Assembly (NCBI GenBank): GCA_002336475.1
Contig: DDCX01000130.1
Coordinates: 11,395 to 22,931 of the forward strand
Length of the DNA stretch: 11,537 bases
Reading direction: 5' to 3'
Source: Flavobacteriales bacterium UBA1995
GTDB taxonomy: Bacteria > Bacteroidota > Bacteroidia > Flavobacteriales_D > Sanyastnellaceae
Positions 1 through 7,280 of this stretch are shown here, piece after piece. A model generated the notes under the pieces. It had not been told where the DNA came from. It saw only the letters and a list, made by a program, of their open reading frames with translations, and ran no database searches. Numbering within the stretch: position 1 is the stretch's first letter; every line of letters starts with the position of its first letter. A program made the translations under genes and the position numbers.

Positions 1-540
1 GTTGCCGTCAATCGGTATCGAAAGCTGAACCTGCTTGGTAGCACAGGGAAGTCTTACAACAACCTCATGTTCCGCATCGTTTTGGCAAAGGTGATTTACT
101 ACCCGATTGTACTGGGGTTACCCCTGGCATTCAGTGGTTTGGGTGCCGGTCAAATCATCGCCGGGTGGTTGCTGATGCACTTCTTCGGAGGCTTGACGTT
201 GGCCCTGGTTTTTCAGCCTGCACACGTCATGGAAAATCATGACTACATCCAAGCAGAGAAAGGAGGTAAAATGGACACCGACTTGATGAGCCACACGCTT
301 CACACGACCTGCAACTTTGGGACGAAGAGCAAGGCCTTAACGTGGTACAGTGGAGGTCTCAACCACCAAATTGAGCACCACCTCTTCCCCCACATTTGCC
401 ACGTCCACTATGCTTCACTTGCTCCCATTGTCAAGGAAACTGCAAAGGAGTATGGCCTGCCGTACAGAGCAGAAACCACCTTCATGGATGCCGTTCGGAT
501 GCATACCAATCAGTTGAAGGAATTGGGGCGCCCAGCATAA
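1..540 (+). CDS. Membrane fatty acid desaturase, C-terminal part (5' end outside window)
   Basis: The reading frame is open from base 1 to TAA at 538-540, so this is the last 179 residues of a longer gene. The key signal is the third histidine box, NHQIEHHLFP, encoded near 361-390. Glutamine replaces its first histidine, which is typical of front-end/acyl-lipid desaturases of the linoleoyl-CoA desaturase type. The final conserved 'H.CHVHY' stretch follows. Two hydrophobic segments (about 70-210) fit the last transmembrane pair. Family members are di-iron inner-membrane enzymes that introduce a cis double bond into acyl chains using O2 and an electron donor. The first two histidine boxes lie upstream of the window, so regioselectivity cannot be judged. 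The gene converges on the next one with a 15-nt gap. Confidence 0.92.
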   Translation, partial: VAVNRYRKLNLLGSTGKSYNNLMFRIVLAKVIYYPIVLGLPLAFSGLGAGQIIAGWLLMHFFGGLTLALVFQPAHVMENHDYIQAEKGGKMDTDLMSHTLHTTCNFGTKSKALTWYSGGLNHQIEHHLFPHICHVHYASLAPIVKETAKEYGLPYRAETTFMDAVRMHTNQLKELGRPA

Positions 541-555
541 GACGGACGCGGCTGT

Positions 556-1137
556 TCAAATCCAAAAGAGCAGCTCCATTCCAAGGAGCTTAGCACCGGC
601 CCTCCTGCCCAAATTCGTTTGGATAGGCAGGGCCTCTGCGTTTGTGGAATATCCTACCCCCATGTGCACAGAGAGGCTCATGCGATCGGCAACCTTGATC
701 CTCCCGCCTGCCAGCAAGCGGAGTTCATTGCGGGAATACTGGCGCAGTCCAAAAGGGGCGCCTGCATCTGCTTCTGGGGCAATTGTCACGTTCTCATTGA
801 AGACTTCAAAGCTGTAGTCTAGGCCTAACAAGCCTTGAATCCGCCCACCTTCTTTAGGCGACGGATGCAATCTGACCCCGAAATTTCCAGAGAAAGCTTC
901 GTCAAAATTCGCAGGCCTCTGGTTCATGGCACTGCCCAAGAGGCCGCCTTGTGCCTGCATCCACCCTGCCCCGCCTACCAAGCTAAGCTCAGGGTGCAAT
1001 TGAGCGCCCACCTGAACATGGTGCCAACCAGACAACCACATTGTTGGGTCTGTTCCTACACCCCACTGCACACCTTGGCCCATCATTGGGGAGGTGATTG
1101 CCGCTATGGCCAATGTGATGAGTGCTCGGTACAACAT
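556..1137 (-). CDS. Exported beta-barrel-like protein of unknown function
   Basis: 193 residues from ATG at 1137 to TGA at 556. Residues 1-21 form a signal peptide (short basic start, hydrophobic ITLAIAAITS core, cleavage near MMGQ-G). The mature part is rich in glycine and alternates polar and hydrophobic residues in strand-like runs such as FGVRLHP, LLGLDYSFEVF, LRLLAGGRIKV and LSVHMGVGY, ending in LLGMELLFWI with an aromatic close to the C-terminus. This resembles a small outer-membrane beta-barrel of the OmpA/OmpW size class, but I recognise no specific family and infer localisation from pattern alone. It is monocistronic in view and divergent from the gene at 1250. A good start is supported by the signal peptide. 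Confidence 0.75.
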   Translation of the reverse strand: MLYRALITLAIAAITSPMMGQGVQWGVGTDPTMWLSGWHHVQVGAQLHPELSLVGGAGWMQAQGGLLGSAMNQRPANFDEAFSGNFGVRLHPSPKEGGRIQGLLGLDYSFEVFNENVTIAPEADAGAPFGLRQYSRNELRLLAGGRIKVADRMSLSVHMGVGYSTNAEALPIQTNLGRRAGAKLLGMELLFWI

Positions 1138-1192
1138 GGGGATGCCTCTACGGACAATGTTAACTCAATGTTACCAAATCCTCAATCAAAAT

Positions 1193-1200
1193 CAAAAATA
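1193..1200 (-). promoter_or_regulatory. Putative -7 promoter box (TATTTTTG) for the exported barrel-like gene
   Basis: Read on the minus strand this octamer matches the Bacteroidota -7 consensus TAnnTTTG exactly. It would put the transcription start about 50 nt before the ATG at 1137. I see no clear TTG at the -33 distance and the surroundings are A/T-rich, so a chance match is quite possible. Confidence 0.3.
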
Positions 1201-1249
1201 ATCTCAGCCGTAATATGTTTACATCTATTTATGGGTTAAATTAAAGGCT

Positions 1250-2002
1250 ATGTCGAATAAAACCGGAGGTTTAACACGCCACTCACCCGCCTTGCGCCCC
1301 CACTCAAGTTGGCTCACGGAAGGGTTGCTCGACGCTGAATACAAGGAATACACCTTGCTCGCCTGGCTTCAGAAGATCAAAGGGGAACTTAGAGAGACCA
1401 AACTCTACCCGGCACTTGCAGAAGTCATCCTTAAACACCGGGAATTGACCACCATCAAAAAAGGAATTGAGCAGGGCAAGAACAAAGGCCCGGTTGTGGG
1501 TCTTGACTTTGCACGGATGCAATTGCTCCGGGGAAAGCTCCAACATCCTTCTTCTGTAGAAACCTACCTGAGGGAGCTCATTCAAAGGGCAATGCCCCAC
1601 CTAGATGATGCCATGACCGAGGGCAAAACACTGTATGACCTGATCGACTCCAAAATTGAATTCAATCCCATTGGGATTCAGCCCCTGCATTCCGGGGAAG
1701 GATATCTCATCGTCACGCACGGAAAGGCTGGAGCCAGAAAGCTGATGGCCTATCGGTACACCAAATCCAAGGTGGACCGAGGCGGCGACGCCTTCCTAGA
1801 ATTGTCCATGAAATGCGTGGAGTCACGCATGCTGTCACGCATGGAAACTGCCGACGCCATAAAATGGGGGCTGATTCGAAGAAACCGGGAATTGCCGCAG
1901 CCAGCAACGTTCCATGCCCATATGGAATGGAACGTTCCCATTGAGCCCACCCTGCTCCCCATAGCGAGGCGCAGATTGCTCAAAGAAATAGCCCAGTGCT
2001 GA
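1250..2002 (+). CDS. Conserved Bacteroidota protein of unknown function
   Basis: 250 residues, ATG at 1250 to TGA at 2000-2002. There is no signal peptide or membrane segment, so it is probably cytoplasmic. The N-terminal third (SSWLTEGLLDAEYKEYTLLAWLQ, residues about 19-41, split here as SSWLTEGLLD + AEYKEYTLLAWLQ) and the C-terminal stretch around PQPATF and NVPIEPTLLPIARR resemble an uncharacterised family of about 250 residues that I recall as common in Bacteroidota. That resemblance is from memory, not from a search. The protein is charged and largely helical in its first half, and more strand-like around IGIQPLHSGEGYLIV. Its stop lies 3 nt from the stop of the convergent cold-shock gene. 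No function can be assigned. Confidence 0.8.
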   Translation: MSNKTGGLTRHSPALRPHSSWLTEGLLDAEYKEYTLLAWLQKIKGELRETKLYPALAEVILKHRELTTIKKGIEQGKNKGPVVGLDFARMQLLRGKLQHPSSVETYLRELIQRAMPHLDDAMTEGKTLYDLIDSKIEFNPIGIQPLHSGEGYLIVTHGKAGARKLMAYRYTKSKVDRGGDAFLELSMKCVESRMLSRMETADAIKWGLIRRNRELPQPATFHAHMEWNVPIEPTLLPIARRRLLKEIAQC

Positions 2003-2005
2003 GCC

Positions 2006-2458
2006 TTACTTAATGATGACCACCTTGATGGCGGAAGGTCCTTTGTGGCTTTGCTCCACTTCGAATTGAACCTTGTCTCCTTCGGAAACCTCCTCCTTCA
2101 TATTGGTGACGTGAGCGAAGATGCTGTCCCGGGTATCCGTGTCACGGATGAAGCCGAAACCCTTGTCCGAGTTGAACATGGTTACGACACCACGACGGGT
2201 CTTGTCAACGGGCTCCATATCCTCATCCTTGGGGACACTAATCTGGATGTCTTCCAAGTTGATTTCTTCGCGTTCCGTAGGATCGGGAGGGGTATCAACA
2301 ATGCGGCCAAACTCATCCACGTAAGCAAACATTTCTGGGCTATCAAGCGTGCGCTTGTTTCCCTTGGCCTCCTGCTTCTTGAGGTCCTTTTCCTTCTTCT
2401 TCTTAGCGCGCTTCGCTTCTCTTTCGCGCTTCCCGAATGTTTCCTGAGATCGTCCCAA
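2006..2458 (-). CDS. Cold-shock-domain RNA-binding protein with lysine-rich N-terminus
   Basis: 150 residues. Residues 88-149 form a cold-shock domain with RNP1-like KGFGFI (99-104) and RNP2-like SIFAHV (112-117), the aromatic and basic surface that binds single-stranded RNA or DNA. Residues 1-37 are strongly basic (KREREAKRAKKKKEKDLKK), followed by an acidic linker (58-83). This two-part build, with the MGRSQETFGK start, is typical of a Bacteroidota family. The start codon is TTG at 2456-2458: no in-frame ATG lies just upstream, and the MGRSQETFGK start fits. A -7 box sits 16 nt before it. The likely role is an RNA chaperone or translation modulator in the cytoplasm. Whether it is cold-induced cannot be seen. 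Confidence 0.92.
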   Translation of the reverse strand: MGRSQETFGKREREAKRAKKKKEKDLKKQEAKGNKRTLDSPEMFAYVDEFGRIVDTPPDPTEREEINLEDIQISVPKDEDMEPVDKTRRGVVTMFNSDKGFGFIRDTDTRDSIFAHVTNMKEEVSEGDKVQFEVEQSHKGPSAIKVVIIK

Positions 2459-2474
2459 ATCGTTGATTTTGCTG

Positions 2475-2482
2475 CAAATGTA
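2475..2482 (-). promoter_or_regulatory. Putative -7 promoter box (TACATTTG) for the cold-shock gene
   Basis: On the minus strand TACATTTG matches the Bacteroidota consensus TAnnTTTG exactly and is followed by CA, a common extension. A transcription start about 7 nt downstream would leave a leader of only about 10 nt before the TTG start. No good -33 TTG is visible; a CTG sits at 2503-2505 about 20 nt upstream. Confidence 0.5.
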
Positions 2483-2557
2483 GAGCCTTCATGCGCTTTT
2501 GCAGCCACGTGGGCGAACTGTTTTCCACCATTCAGGCCCGAGAATGCAATGCAGTCC

Positions 2558-3016
2558 CTATTCAACGGATATAATACGCCACGTCTTCCCCCTGAATTCA
2601 ACGGTACTGTGGGGCCCCAGTCCATGAAACGCTTGTGCAAGTGGGGCATTGGCTGAAATGGCACGCCACTGGCCTTCTTCGGGTACATCAAAAGCACCCC
2701 AAGCCACCCCGATCACAAAGCCACCTTGGTCCGTGCGTACGACACCACCTGGCCGCACCTGTTCTCTGCGCCGAATAGGGTCTAAAGACTGCCACTGTCG
2801 GATCATGCCTTCTACCCGAGAAAGTCGAAGCGCAGCTTGTTCCATTTCCATCTGAACCATGGCCCTGCCCGTCTCGTGCTTGTCGCCAGCCGTGCTCTTG
2901 GACTCCCCTTCTAAACTCCCCTGGAGCTCTTGAAATGCTGCCTGAGCCTGCTCAAGCCCCTCCTTCATGGAAGTCTCCAACGCCGCAACAATCAATGGCC
3001 GAATCGGCTCGATCAT
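2558..3016 (-). CDS. GreA/GreB-like protein (Bacteroidota 'STAGDK' family)
   Basis: 152 residues, ATG at 3016 to TAG at 2558. Residues 10-80 form a predicted helical hairpin carrying the motif STAGDKHETGRAM (41-53), as in the coiled-coil domain of a Bacteroidota family often mislabelled 3-oxoacyl-ACP synthase. Residues 88-152 (PGGVVRTDQGGFVIGVAWG... WRAISANAPLAQA... TVEFRGKTWRIISVE) resemble the small beta-rich C-terminal domain of GreA/GreB, the factors that enter the RNA polymerase secondary channel and stimulate transcript cleavage. Whether this family does so is unknown. The start codon overlaps the stop of the upstream gene as ATGA (3013-3016), so the two are probably translationally coupled. 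Confidence 0.8.
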   Translation of the reverse strand: MIEPIRPLIVAALETSMKEGLEQAQAAFQELQGSLEGESKSTAGDKHETGRAMVQMEMEQAALRLSRVEGMIRQWQSLDPIRRREQVRPGGVVRTDQGGFVIGVAWGAFDVPEEGQWRAISANAPLAQAFHGLGPHSTVEFRGKTWRIISVE

Positions 3017-3795
3017 CTGAAAAGAATGCGCCAGGTTCCGTCAACCTTGACCATTTCAGACGAGAGCCCTTCCGCCGTTGGAAATTCTGCATGCACAATG
3101 ATGATCTCCTCCGTTTCCTGCTCTGCACGCAAAAACATGTCGTCCCATTCTGCTGCTCGCAAAGCAACCCGGCGCTCATGTGCTTCAGCAAACGCGCCCC
3201 CATCGGACAAAAAAGCCGAAGCTTCAGCCCGGTATGAGGCAAAGCGCGGAAGAACAAAACGGGCCACCCAAGCCTCCGCCTCTTCCCAGCTGCCAGCATC
3301 CAAGGCTTGGCTGTAGGCTGTGAAAACCCTCTTCTGCTCCGGGTCGAGCGCGTAAAGGTTGTCCTCTACCCACCATGCGTCCTCCTTTTGGGACATCGTC
3401 AGAAAACTGTAAGAACGTCCATCGGGGTCCACCTGAATGCGGTATCGACCTTTATCAGAAGAGGAAGGCATACAGGAATAAACAGAAACCGCCAGCCGCT
3501 GCTTAGCAATGGACTTTTCCTTCCGAGCCCGCTCCTGAACCTCCTCAGAAAAACCAAGTATGCGGCGGTTGGAACGGTCCAAATCCCAAGATGTCCATTC
3601 TGCCCAAGCCCCCCTTCTTTCCGGATGCAGGTAGGCTGCAGCTGCATCTATATCTTCACTCAACTTGGCCTCTAGAAAACCCATGGCAAGTGGCTTCCAA
3701 CCCTCTGGACAGGCGTTGTCTACACCTTGCGCCCAAGGAATCTGAAGGTGTCCCAAGCTCAACACCAAGAGGAACAGCGGTCTCAACTTTGACAT
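3013..3795 (-). CDS. Secreted protein of unknown function, possibly NTF2-like
   Basis: 260 residues, ATG at 3795. The first 22 residues are a signal peptide (MSKLRPLFLLVLSLGH, cleavage near PWAQ-G). The mature protein is helix-rich with two segments of similar outline: residues about 35-150 and 155-260 each start with an alpha-helix (MGFLEAKLSEDIDAAAAYL; YSQALDAGSWEEAEAWVARF) and end in beta strands. The C-terminal EMVKVDGTWRILFR looks like the last strand of NTF2-like/DUF4878 domains, in which a helix-rich half packs on a curved sheet. I infer a periplasmic or outer-membrane-facing protein with two such domains, but no family is certain and no catalytic residues can be named. It is the first gene of a two-gene operon. 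Confidence 0.7.
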   Translation of the reverse strand: MSKLRPLFLLVLSLGHLQIPWAQGVDNACPEGWKPLAMGFLEAKLSEDIDAAAAYLHPERRGAWAEWTSWDLDRSNRRILGFSEEVQERARKEKSIAKQRLAVSVYSCMPSSSDKGRYRIQVDPDGRSYSFLTMSQKEDAWWVEDNLYALDPEQKRVFTAYSQALDAGSWEEAEAWVARFVLPRFASYRAEASAFLSDGGAFAEAHERRVALRAAEWDDMFLRAEQETEEIIIVHAEFPTAEGLSSEMVKVDGTWRILFR

Positions 3796-4093
3796 GTCTC
3801 AAAATTCACGAATTCCATCGAGAGAATCGGTTTTTGCATCACAATGATGTGAAACCCCCCACTTCAGTGCCATTTACCCCACAAGTCAACCCTTCAAAAC
3901 ACCGGCTGTTTAGAACAGGAGTAGAAATGATGCATGGCATGAAAAGACCAAGAAATATGGCCGAAAAAGAGGGGACACGATGAAGGTGAGCTTGAATAAC
4001 TGTCACGTTTGTTCGAGATTCGATGTAAAGAAATAGACACCCGTGCAACTTTCTTTAGAGAAGAGAGCTTTCCTACTTAGAACCTTTACCGAC
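3796..4093. other. Divergent intergenic region without a recognisable gene
   Basis: About 300 nt between the secreted minus-strand gene and the large modular gene, so it should hold both promoters. It is more A/T-rich than its surroundings. The best -7-like octamer on the + strand is CACGTTTG (4004-4011), one mismatch from TAnnTTTG and without a suitably placed TTG, so I do not call it a promoter. A short inverted repeat, CATCA-CAA-TGATG, lies near 3837-3849. I see no RNA gene or coding region. Confidence 0.5.
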
Positions 4094-7000
4094 ATGAGAC
4101 ATCTCTTATTCATTGGCCTTCTGGCCTTCGGATTTCTTGGGAATGCCCAAGACGACTGCCTGTTCGAAGCAGACATTGCAATCCACACTGAATTGTGGGG
4201 CGACGAGGTATCCTGGAACCTCTTAAACGAGGACGGAGTTGTTGTGGCCAGCGGCAGCGGTTATCAAAGCAATTCCAGTGATGCTCAGACTGTATGCTTG
4301 GAAGACTCGTGTTACACATTGGAGCTACACGACAGTTTTGGTGACGGATGGAATGGCGCCACCATTTCCATCAACTATGCTGCTCTTGGTATCATGGTGG
4401 GTCCATTGACGATGGAACAAGGATCATTTGCCGCATTTTCAGTCGGGTTCAGTCCAAGCTGCGGAGGAGACCTGATCGACAGCGACGGCAATGGCGGAGG
4501 CAACACCGACATCTGGGGGTGTACGGATCCTTTGGCCCTGAATTTCGACCCCTCTGCCAATGCGGATTGTTGCTGTCAATACCCCGTTGATTGCAGCGCG
4601 AGCAACACGTTGGAAATCATCCAAGCCTCCACTGACGACTCCTTTTGGGGCTTTGGAGAATTCTATGCAATGGGTGAAGACGGCTTGTATTGGTATCCTT
4701 CCTACGGTGATTTCGACGACTCCGGACAGTTGGTACAAGGGGGCTGTATCGAAGATGGGTGCTACAACCTCACCATTCACTCCAACAACTTCTATGGATT
4801 GGAAACCACACTTGAGGTTTTCCTCAACGGAGAGCTTCTCGAAACCATCGTCATTCCTGCAGACCTAGCGGTATATGAAACGTCGTTGGGCATCAATACA
4901 GACGGATGCACCTTGTTTGTACTGGGGTGCACCGACCCCGAGGCACCAAACTATAACCCAGCAGCCACGGACGACAATGGCACTTGCTTGGAACCCTGCG
5001 ATTGCCCTGATGTCTACGATCCCGTTTGCGGCTACGATTATTACAGTGGCCAAACCCTGACCTTCAGCAACATTTGTGAACTCGAATGCGCAGAAGCTTT
5101 CTTTCAGTGGGAGGGCGATTGCAGCGAGCCACCAGTTTATGGCTGCACAGATCCAGAGGGGTTGAACTACGACCCAAATGCGACAGCAGAAAGCGGATGC
5201 CTCTACATGCCCGAGTGCGGCGAAGACCATTTGATCAGCATTTATTCGGTCAACAACCCGTTGGATTCCCTCGAGTTTGGTTGGTTCTCCCCTGTCAGCA
5301 CGTATTTCACCAATGCGACCGGCTACGTCAACACTTTTGTGGGCTTGTACGATGAAAATGGGTACGCCTCTTATGGCTGCCTCTCGGACGGATGCTACAA
5401 CTTCTACCTCGTCTCCAATGGCTTGGGCGGAGGAAGCGCAGAGGTCAGCATCGATGGAGAAGCCCCCATCACTTACACCATTGAAGACGATGCCTTCGAA
5501 GCGGTCTACGCTTTCGGTATCAATGAAACAGACTGCGAAATCTCCATCTTGGGTTGCACCGACCCAGAAGCCACCAACTACAATCCTCTGGCGACTGCGG
5601 ACGACGGCTCTTGCGTGGTGCCCTTTACCTGTGACGAGGGGGTGGCCGGCCAATTGTATGTCTGCACTTTCTCCCAAGGCAACGAGGTGGCACTGACCAT
5701 CACCGACAGCCAGGGAGAGGTACTCTACAGCCAGTCCGGTTTCCCTGACTTGACCATTGACTACATCGACGTTTGCCTTGACCCTGAAGAGTGCTATACC
5801 GCCACCATGAGCAACATTGCAGGAGGCGACTCTTGGAATGGTGGATACTTCTGGATCACAGCTGGAAACAGCGAGTGGGTCAACGGAGCTTTGTATGGAG
5901 CAACATCGGAGGACATTGAGTTTGGCTTGGCCGATGATTGTGGTGAAGACATCAGCGGAGGCAATGATCCGATTTGGGGTTGTACGGACCCCTTTGCTTT
6001 GAACTACGATGCCTTGGCGACTTACGATGATGGCAGCTGTTTCTATGACAACGTGGATACGTCCTTCGTCGATTGTGGCGACTTGAACACCGTTACGGGC
6101 CTCTTCTTCCAAGGAGGCGACCCCTTCATTGACGAGGTCAGCTGGGCCCTCCTGGATTCCACCGGCAACGCCGTGCTCATCGGACAAGGGGACAACCTCG
6201 GACCTGATGGGACACTCAGTGGCTACACCGCCTGCTTGGAGGATGGCTGCTATACCCTCGAGCTTTACGACAGCTTCGGCGACGGCTGGGGAGGTGGTCT
6301 GCTTATCCTAACCTCAGGAAACAGTGCCTTGACGTTCACGCTGGATGAGGGAGAATTTGCATCCTTCCCATTTGAAGTGGGTGCAGGATGCGGCGAAATC
6401 CTCACCATTTGGGGCTGCACCGACCCGGGCGCCACCAACTTCAACGCTGAGGCCGATGCCGAAGACGGGTCCTGTGAATACGCCTTCTGCCCATTGATCG
6501 AAGTCACGTTTGTAACCTACACCATGACAGATGGCGAAGAAGTGTCTTGGACCATGGAGGGGCTCGATGACACAACCGGGGATTCCACCTGGGTGTCTTC
6601 CAGTGCCATGGGAGATTTCGGCGCGCACACCTACACCGCTTGCATGGATGCAGGCTGCTACAGCATGACCTTGAGTGATGCCGGCAATGACGGATGGAAC
6701 CAAGGTTGGCTCGAAGTGTGGATGGACGGCGACTTAATGACCACGGCCACTTTCGACCCCAACGGTGACAACACCATGAGCTTGGGCATCGGCACCGACT
6801 GCGGGGATGCGCCTGGCGTGACCGGTGGCAACACCAACTTCGGCATGAGCGGCTGGGACGACGCCGTAGACTTTAGCATCTACCCGACCCCCACTGGAGA
6901 GATCGTAAACATCCTCGGCGAAGGTTTTGACAATGAAGCTCCCGTAGTGGTTCGCGTCAAAGACCTGATGGGCAAGCTGGTCGTGGAAAGAATCGTGCAG

Positions 7001-7120
7001 CCCCAAGACGGTCCTGCAGCATGGGTTTTTGATGTGAGCGGATGGCCCGTCGGCATCTATTCAGCCGAGGGAACCCAAGGAGACAAAGTCGCTACAGGGA
7101 AGGTGATGGTCGCGCGATGA
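4094..7120 (+). CDS. Large modular secreted protein with GCTDP repeats, Kazal-like domain and T9SS sorting domain
   Basis: 1008 residues from ATG at 4094. A GTG 51 nt upstream is in frame, but the signal peptide MRHLLFIGLLAFGFLGNAQ begins exactly at the ATG. The mature chain alternates two kinds of module. Six beta-sandwich-like units carry a C..(D)xCYxLxxxDSFGDGWNG-type signature, first at residue 68. Six GCTDP units start at residues 142, 278, 350, 487, 629 and 774. A Kazal-like cysteine domain (302-343; PDVYDPVCG and SNICELEC, six cysteines) sits between the second and third GCTDP units. Residues 927-1008 (FSIYPTPTGE, VVRVKDLMGKLV, GIYSAEG) form a type IX secretion type-A sorting domain, so the product should cross the outer membrane and be anchored or released. 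It is Asp/Glu-rich and cysteine-rich. An adhesin or surface-scaffold role is a guess. Confidence 0.9.
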   Translation: MRHLLFIGLLAFGFLGNAQDDCLFEADIAIHTELWGDEVSWNLLNEDGVVVASGSGYQSNSSDAQTVCLEDSCYTLELHDSFGDGWNGATISINYAALGIMVGPLTMEQGSFAAFSVGFSPSCGGDLIDSDGNGGGNTDIWGCTDPLALNFDPSANADCCCQYPVDCSASNTLEIIQASTDDSFWGFGEFYAMGEDGLYWYPSYGDFDDSGQLVQGGCIEDGCYNLTIHSNNFYGLETTLEVFLNGELLETIVIPADLAVYETSLGINTDGCTLFVLGCTDPEAPNYNPAATDDNGTCLEPCDCPDVYDPVCGYDYYSGQTLTFSNICELECAEAFFQWEGDCSEPPVYGCTDPEGLNYDPNATAESGCLYMPECGEDHLISIYSVNNPLDSLEFGWFSPVSTYFTNATGYVNTFVGLYDENGYASYGCLSDGCYNFYLVSNGLGGGSAEVSIDGEAPITYTIEDDAFEAVYAFGINETDCEISILGCTDPEATNYNPLATADDGSCVVPFTCDEGVAGQLYVCTFSQGNEVALTITDSQGEVLYSQSGFPDLTIDYIDVCLDPEECYTATMSNIAGGDSWNGGYFWITAGNSEWVNGALYGATSEDIEFGLADDCGEDISGGNDPIWGCTDPFALNYDALATYDDGSCFYDNVDTSFVDCGDLNTVTGLFFQGGDPFIDEVSWALLDSTGNAVLIGQGDNLGPDGTLSGYTACLEDGCYTLELYDSFGDGWGGGLLILTSGNSALTFTLDEGEFASFPFEVGAGCGEILTIWGCTDPGATNFNAEADAEDGSCEYAFCPLIEVTFVTYTMTDGEEVSWTMEGLDDTTGDSTWVSSSAMGDFGAHTYTACMDAGCYSMTLSDAGNDGWNQGWLEVWMDGDLMTTATFDPNGDNTMSLGIGTDCGDAPGVTGGNTNFGMSGWDDAVDFSIYPTPTGEIVNILGEGFDNEAPVVVRVKDLMGKLVVERIVQPQDGPAAWVFDVSGWPVGIYSAEGTQGDKVATGKVMVAR
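4517..6475 (+). repeat. Six GCTDP-type cysteine modules within the secreted protein
   Basis: Units of 60-63 nt at 4517-4576, 4925-4987, 5141-5200, 5552-5614, 5978-6040 and 6413-6475. Each encodes GCTDP, then an N-Y/F-(D/N) core, an A-T or A-D turn and a closing DDGSC-like end. The first unit ends in ADCCC and the third in ESGC, so they are degenerate. The paired Cys at start and end suggests one disulfide per unit, and the acidic core looks like a calcium-binding loop (inference). DNA identity between units is low, so they are old duplications. Confidence 0.85.
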
Positions 7121-7187
7121 CCTTGCGTTTACAAACTCTCGGTCCTTTCGCTTTACCGCGGAAAAAGGCCGCTGTAGTTTCGCGCTG

Positions 7188-7205
7188 AATACCCCTATCG
7201 GTATT
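7188..7205 (+). other. Small hairpin upstream of the RNA region
   Basis: AATACC (7188-7193) pairs with GGTATT (7200-7205) around the 6-nt loop CCTATC. No T tract follows, so it is not a terminator. It lies between the stop of the modular gene and the terminator-like hairpin and may be part of a leader or of the mRNA 3' end. Confidence 0.4.
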
Positions 7206-7211
7206 AACAAT

Positions 7212-7220
7212 TGTGGATAA
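7212..7220 (-). promoter_or_regulatory. Single consensus DnaA box (TTATCCACA)
   Basis: The minus strand reads TTATCCACA, a perfect DnaA-box nonamer. A weak second match (two mismatches, TCGTTCACA) sits at 7236-7244 on the same strand. No further boxes or A/T-rich unwinding element are seen, so this may be a chance match or a DnaA titration/regulatory site and not an origin. Confidence 0.3.
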
Positions 7221-7247
7221 CGCTTGTTACCACGTTGTGAACGACAA

Positions 7248-7279
7248 CGGACCTCCATAGGGGGTCCGTTTCGTTTTTA
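7248..7279 (+). terminator. Rho-independent terminator-like hairpin
   Basis: CGGACCTCC (7248-7256) pairs with GGGGGTCCG (7260-7268), nine pairs with one G-T wobble, around the loop ATA. It is followed by TTTCGTTTTTA (7269-7279). It lies 127 nt after the stop of the modular secreted gene and can end that transcript. The opposite strand has no T tract. Its 3' arm has a second perfect partner at 7362-7370, so it might also act as a switchable element of the RNA that follows. Confidence 0.7.
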
Positions 7280-7280
7280 T

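Noticed and set aside
2505..2512. CCACGTGG palindrome between the GreA-like and cold-shock genes
   Set aside because: An 8-nt palindrome is common by chance and sits too far from the -7 box to be judged an operator; nothing else supports it.
2182..2697. 171-codon minus-strand frame overlapping the cold-shock and GreA-like genes
   Set aside because: It overlaps two well-supported genes in another frame and its product is Arg/Ser-rich with no motif.
4865..6187. 440-codon open frame on the minus strand inside the modular secreted gene
   Set aside because: It is antisense to a gene with clear domains, signal peptide and sorting domain. Its product has no recognisable motif and reflects the codon bias and repeats of the + strand gene.
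4517..6475. Tandem DNA repeats as a mobile element or CRISPR-like array
   Set aside because: The periodicity is at protein level with diverged DNA, irregular spacing and an uninterrupted reading frame.
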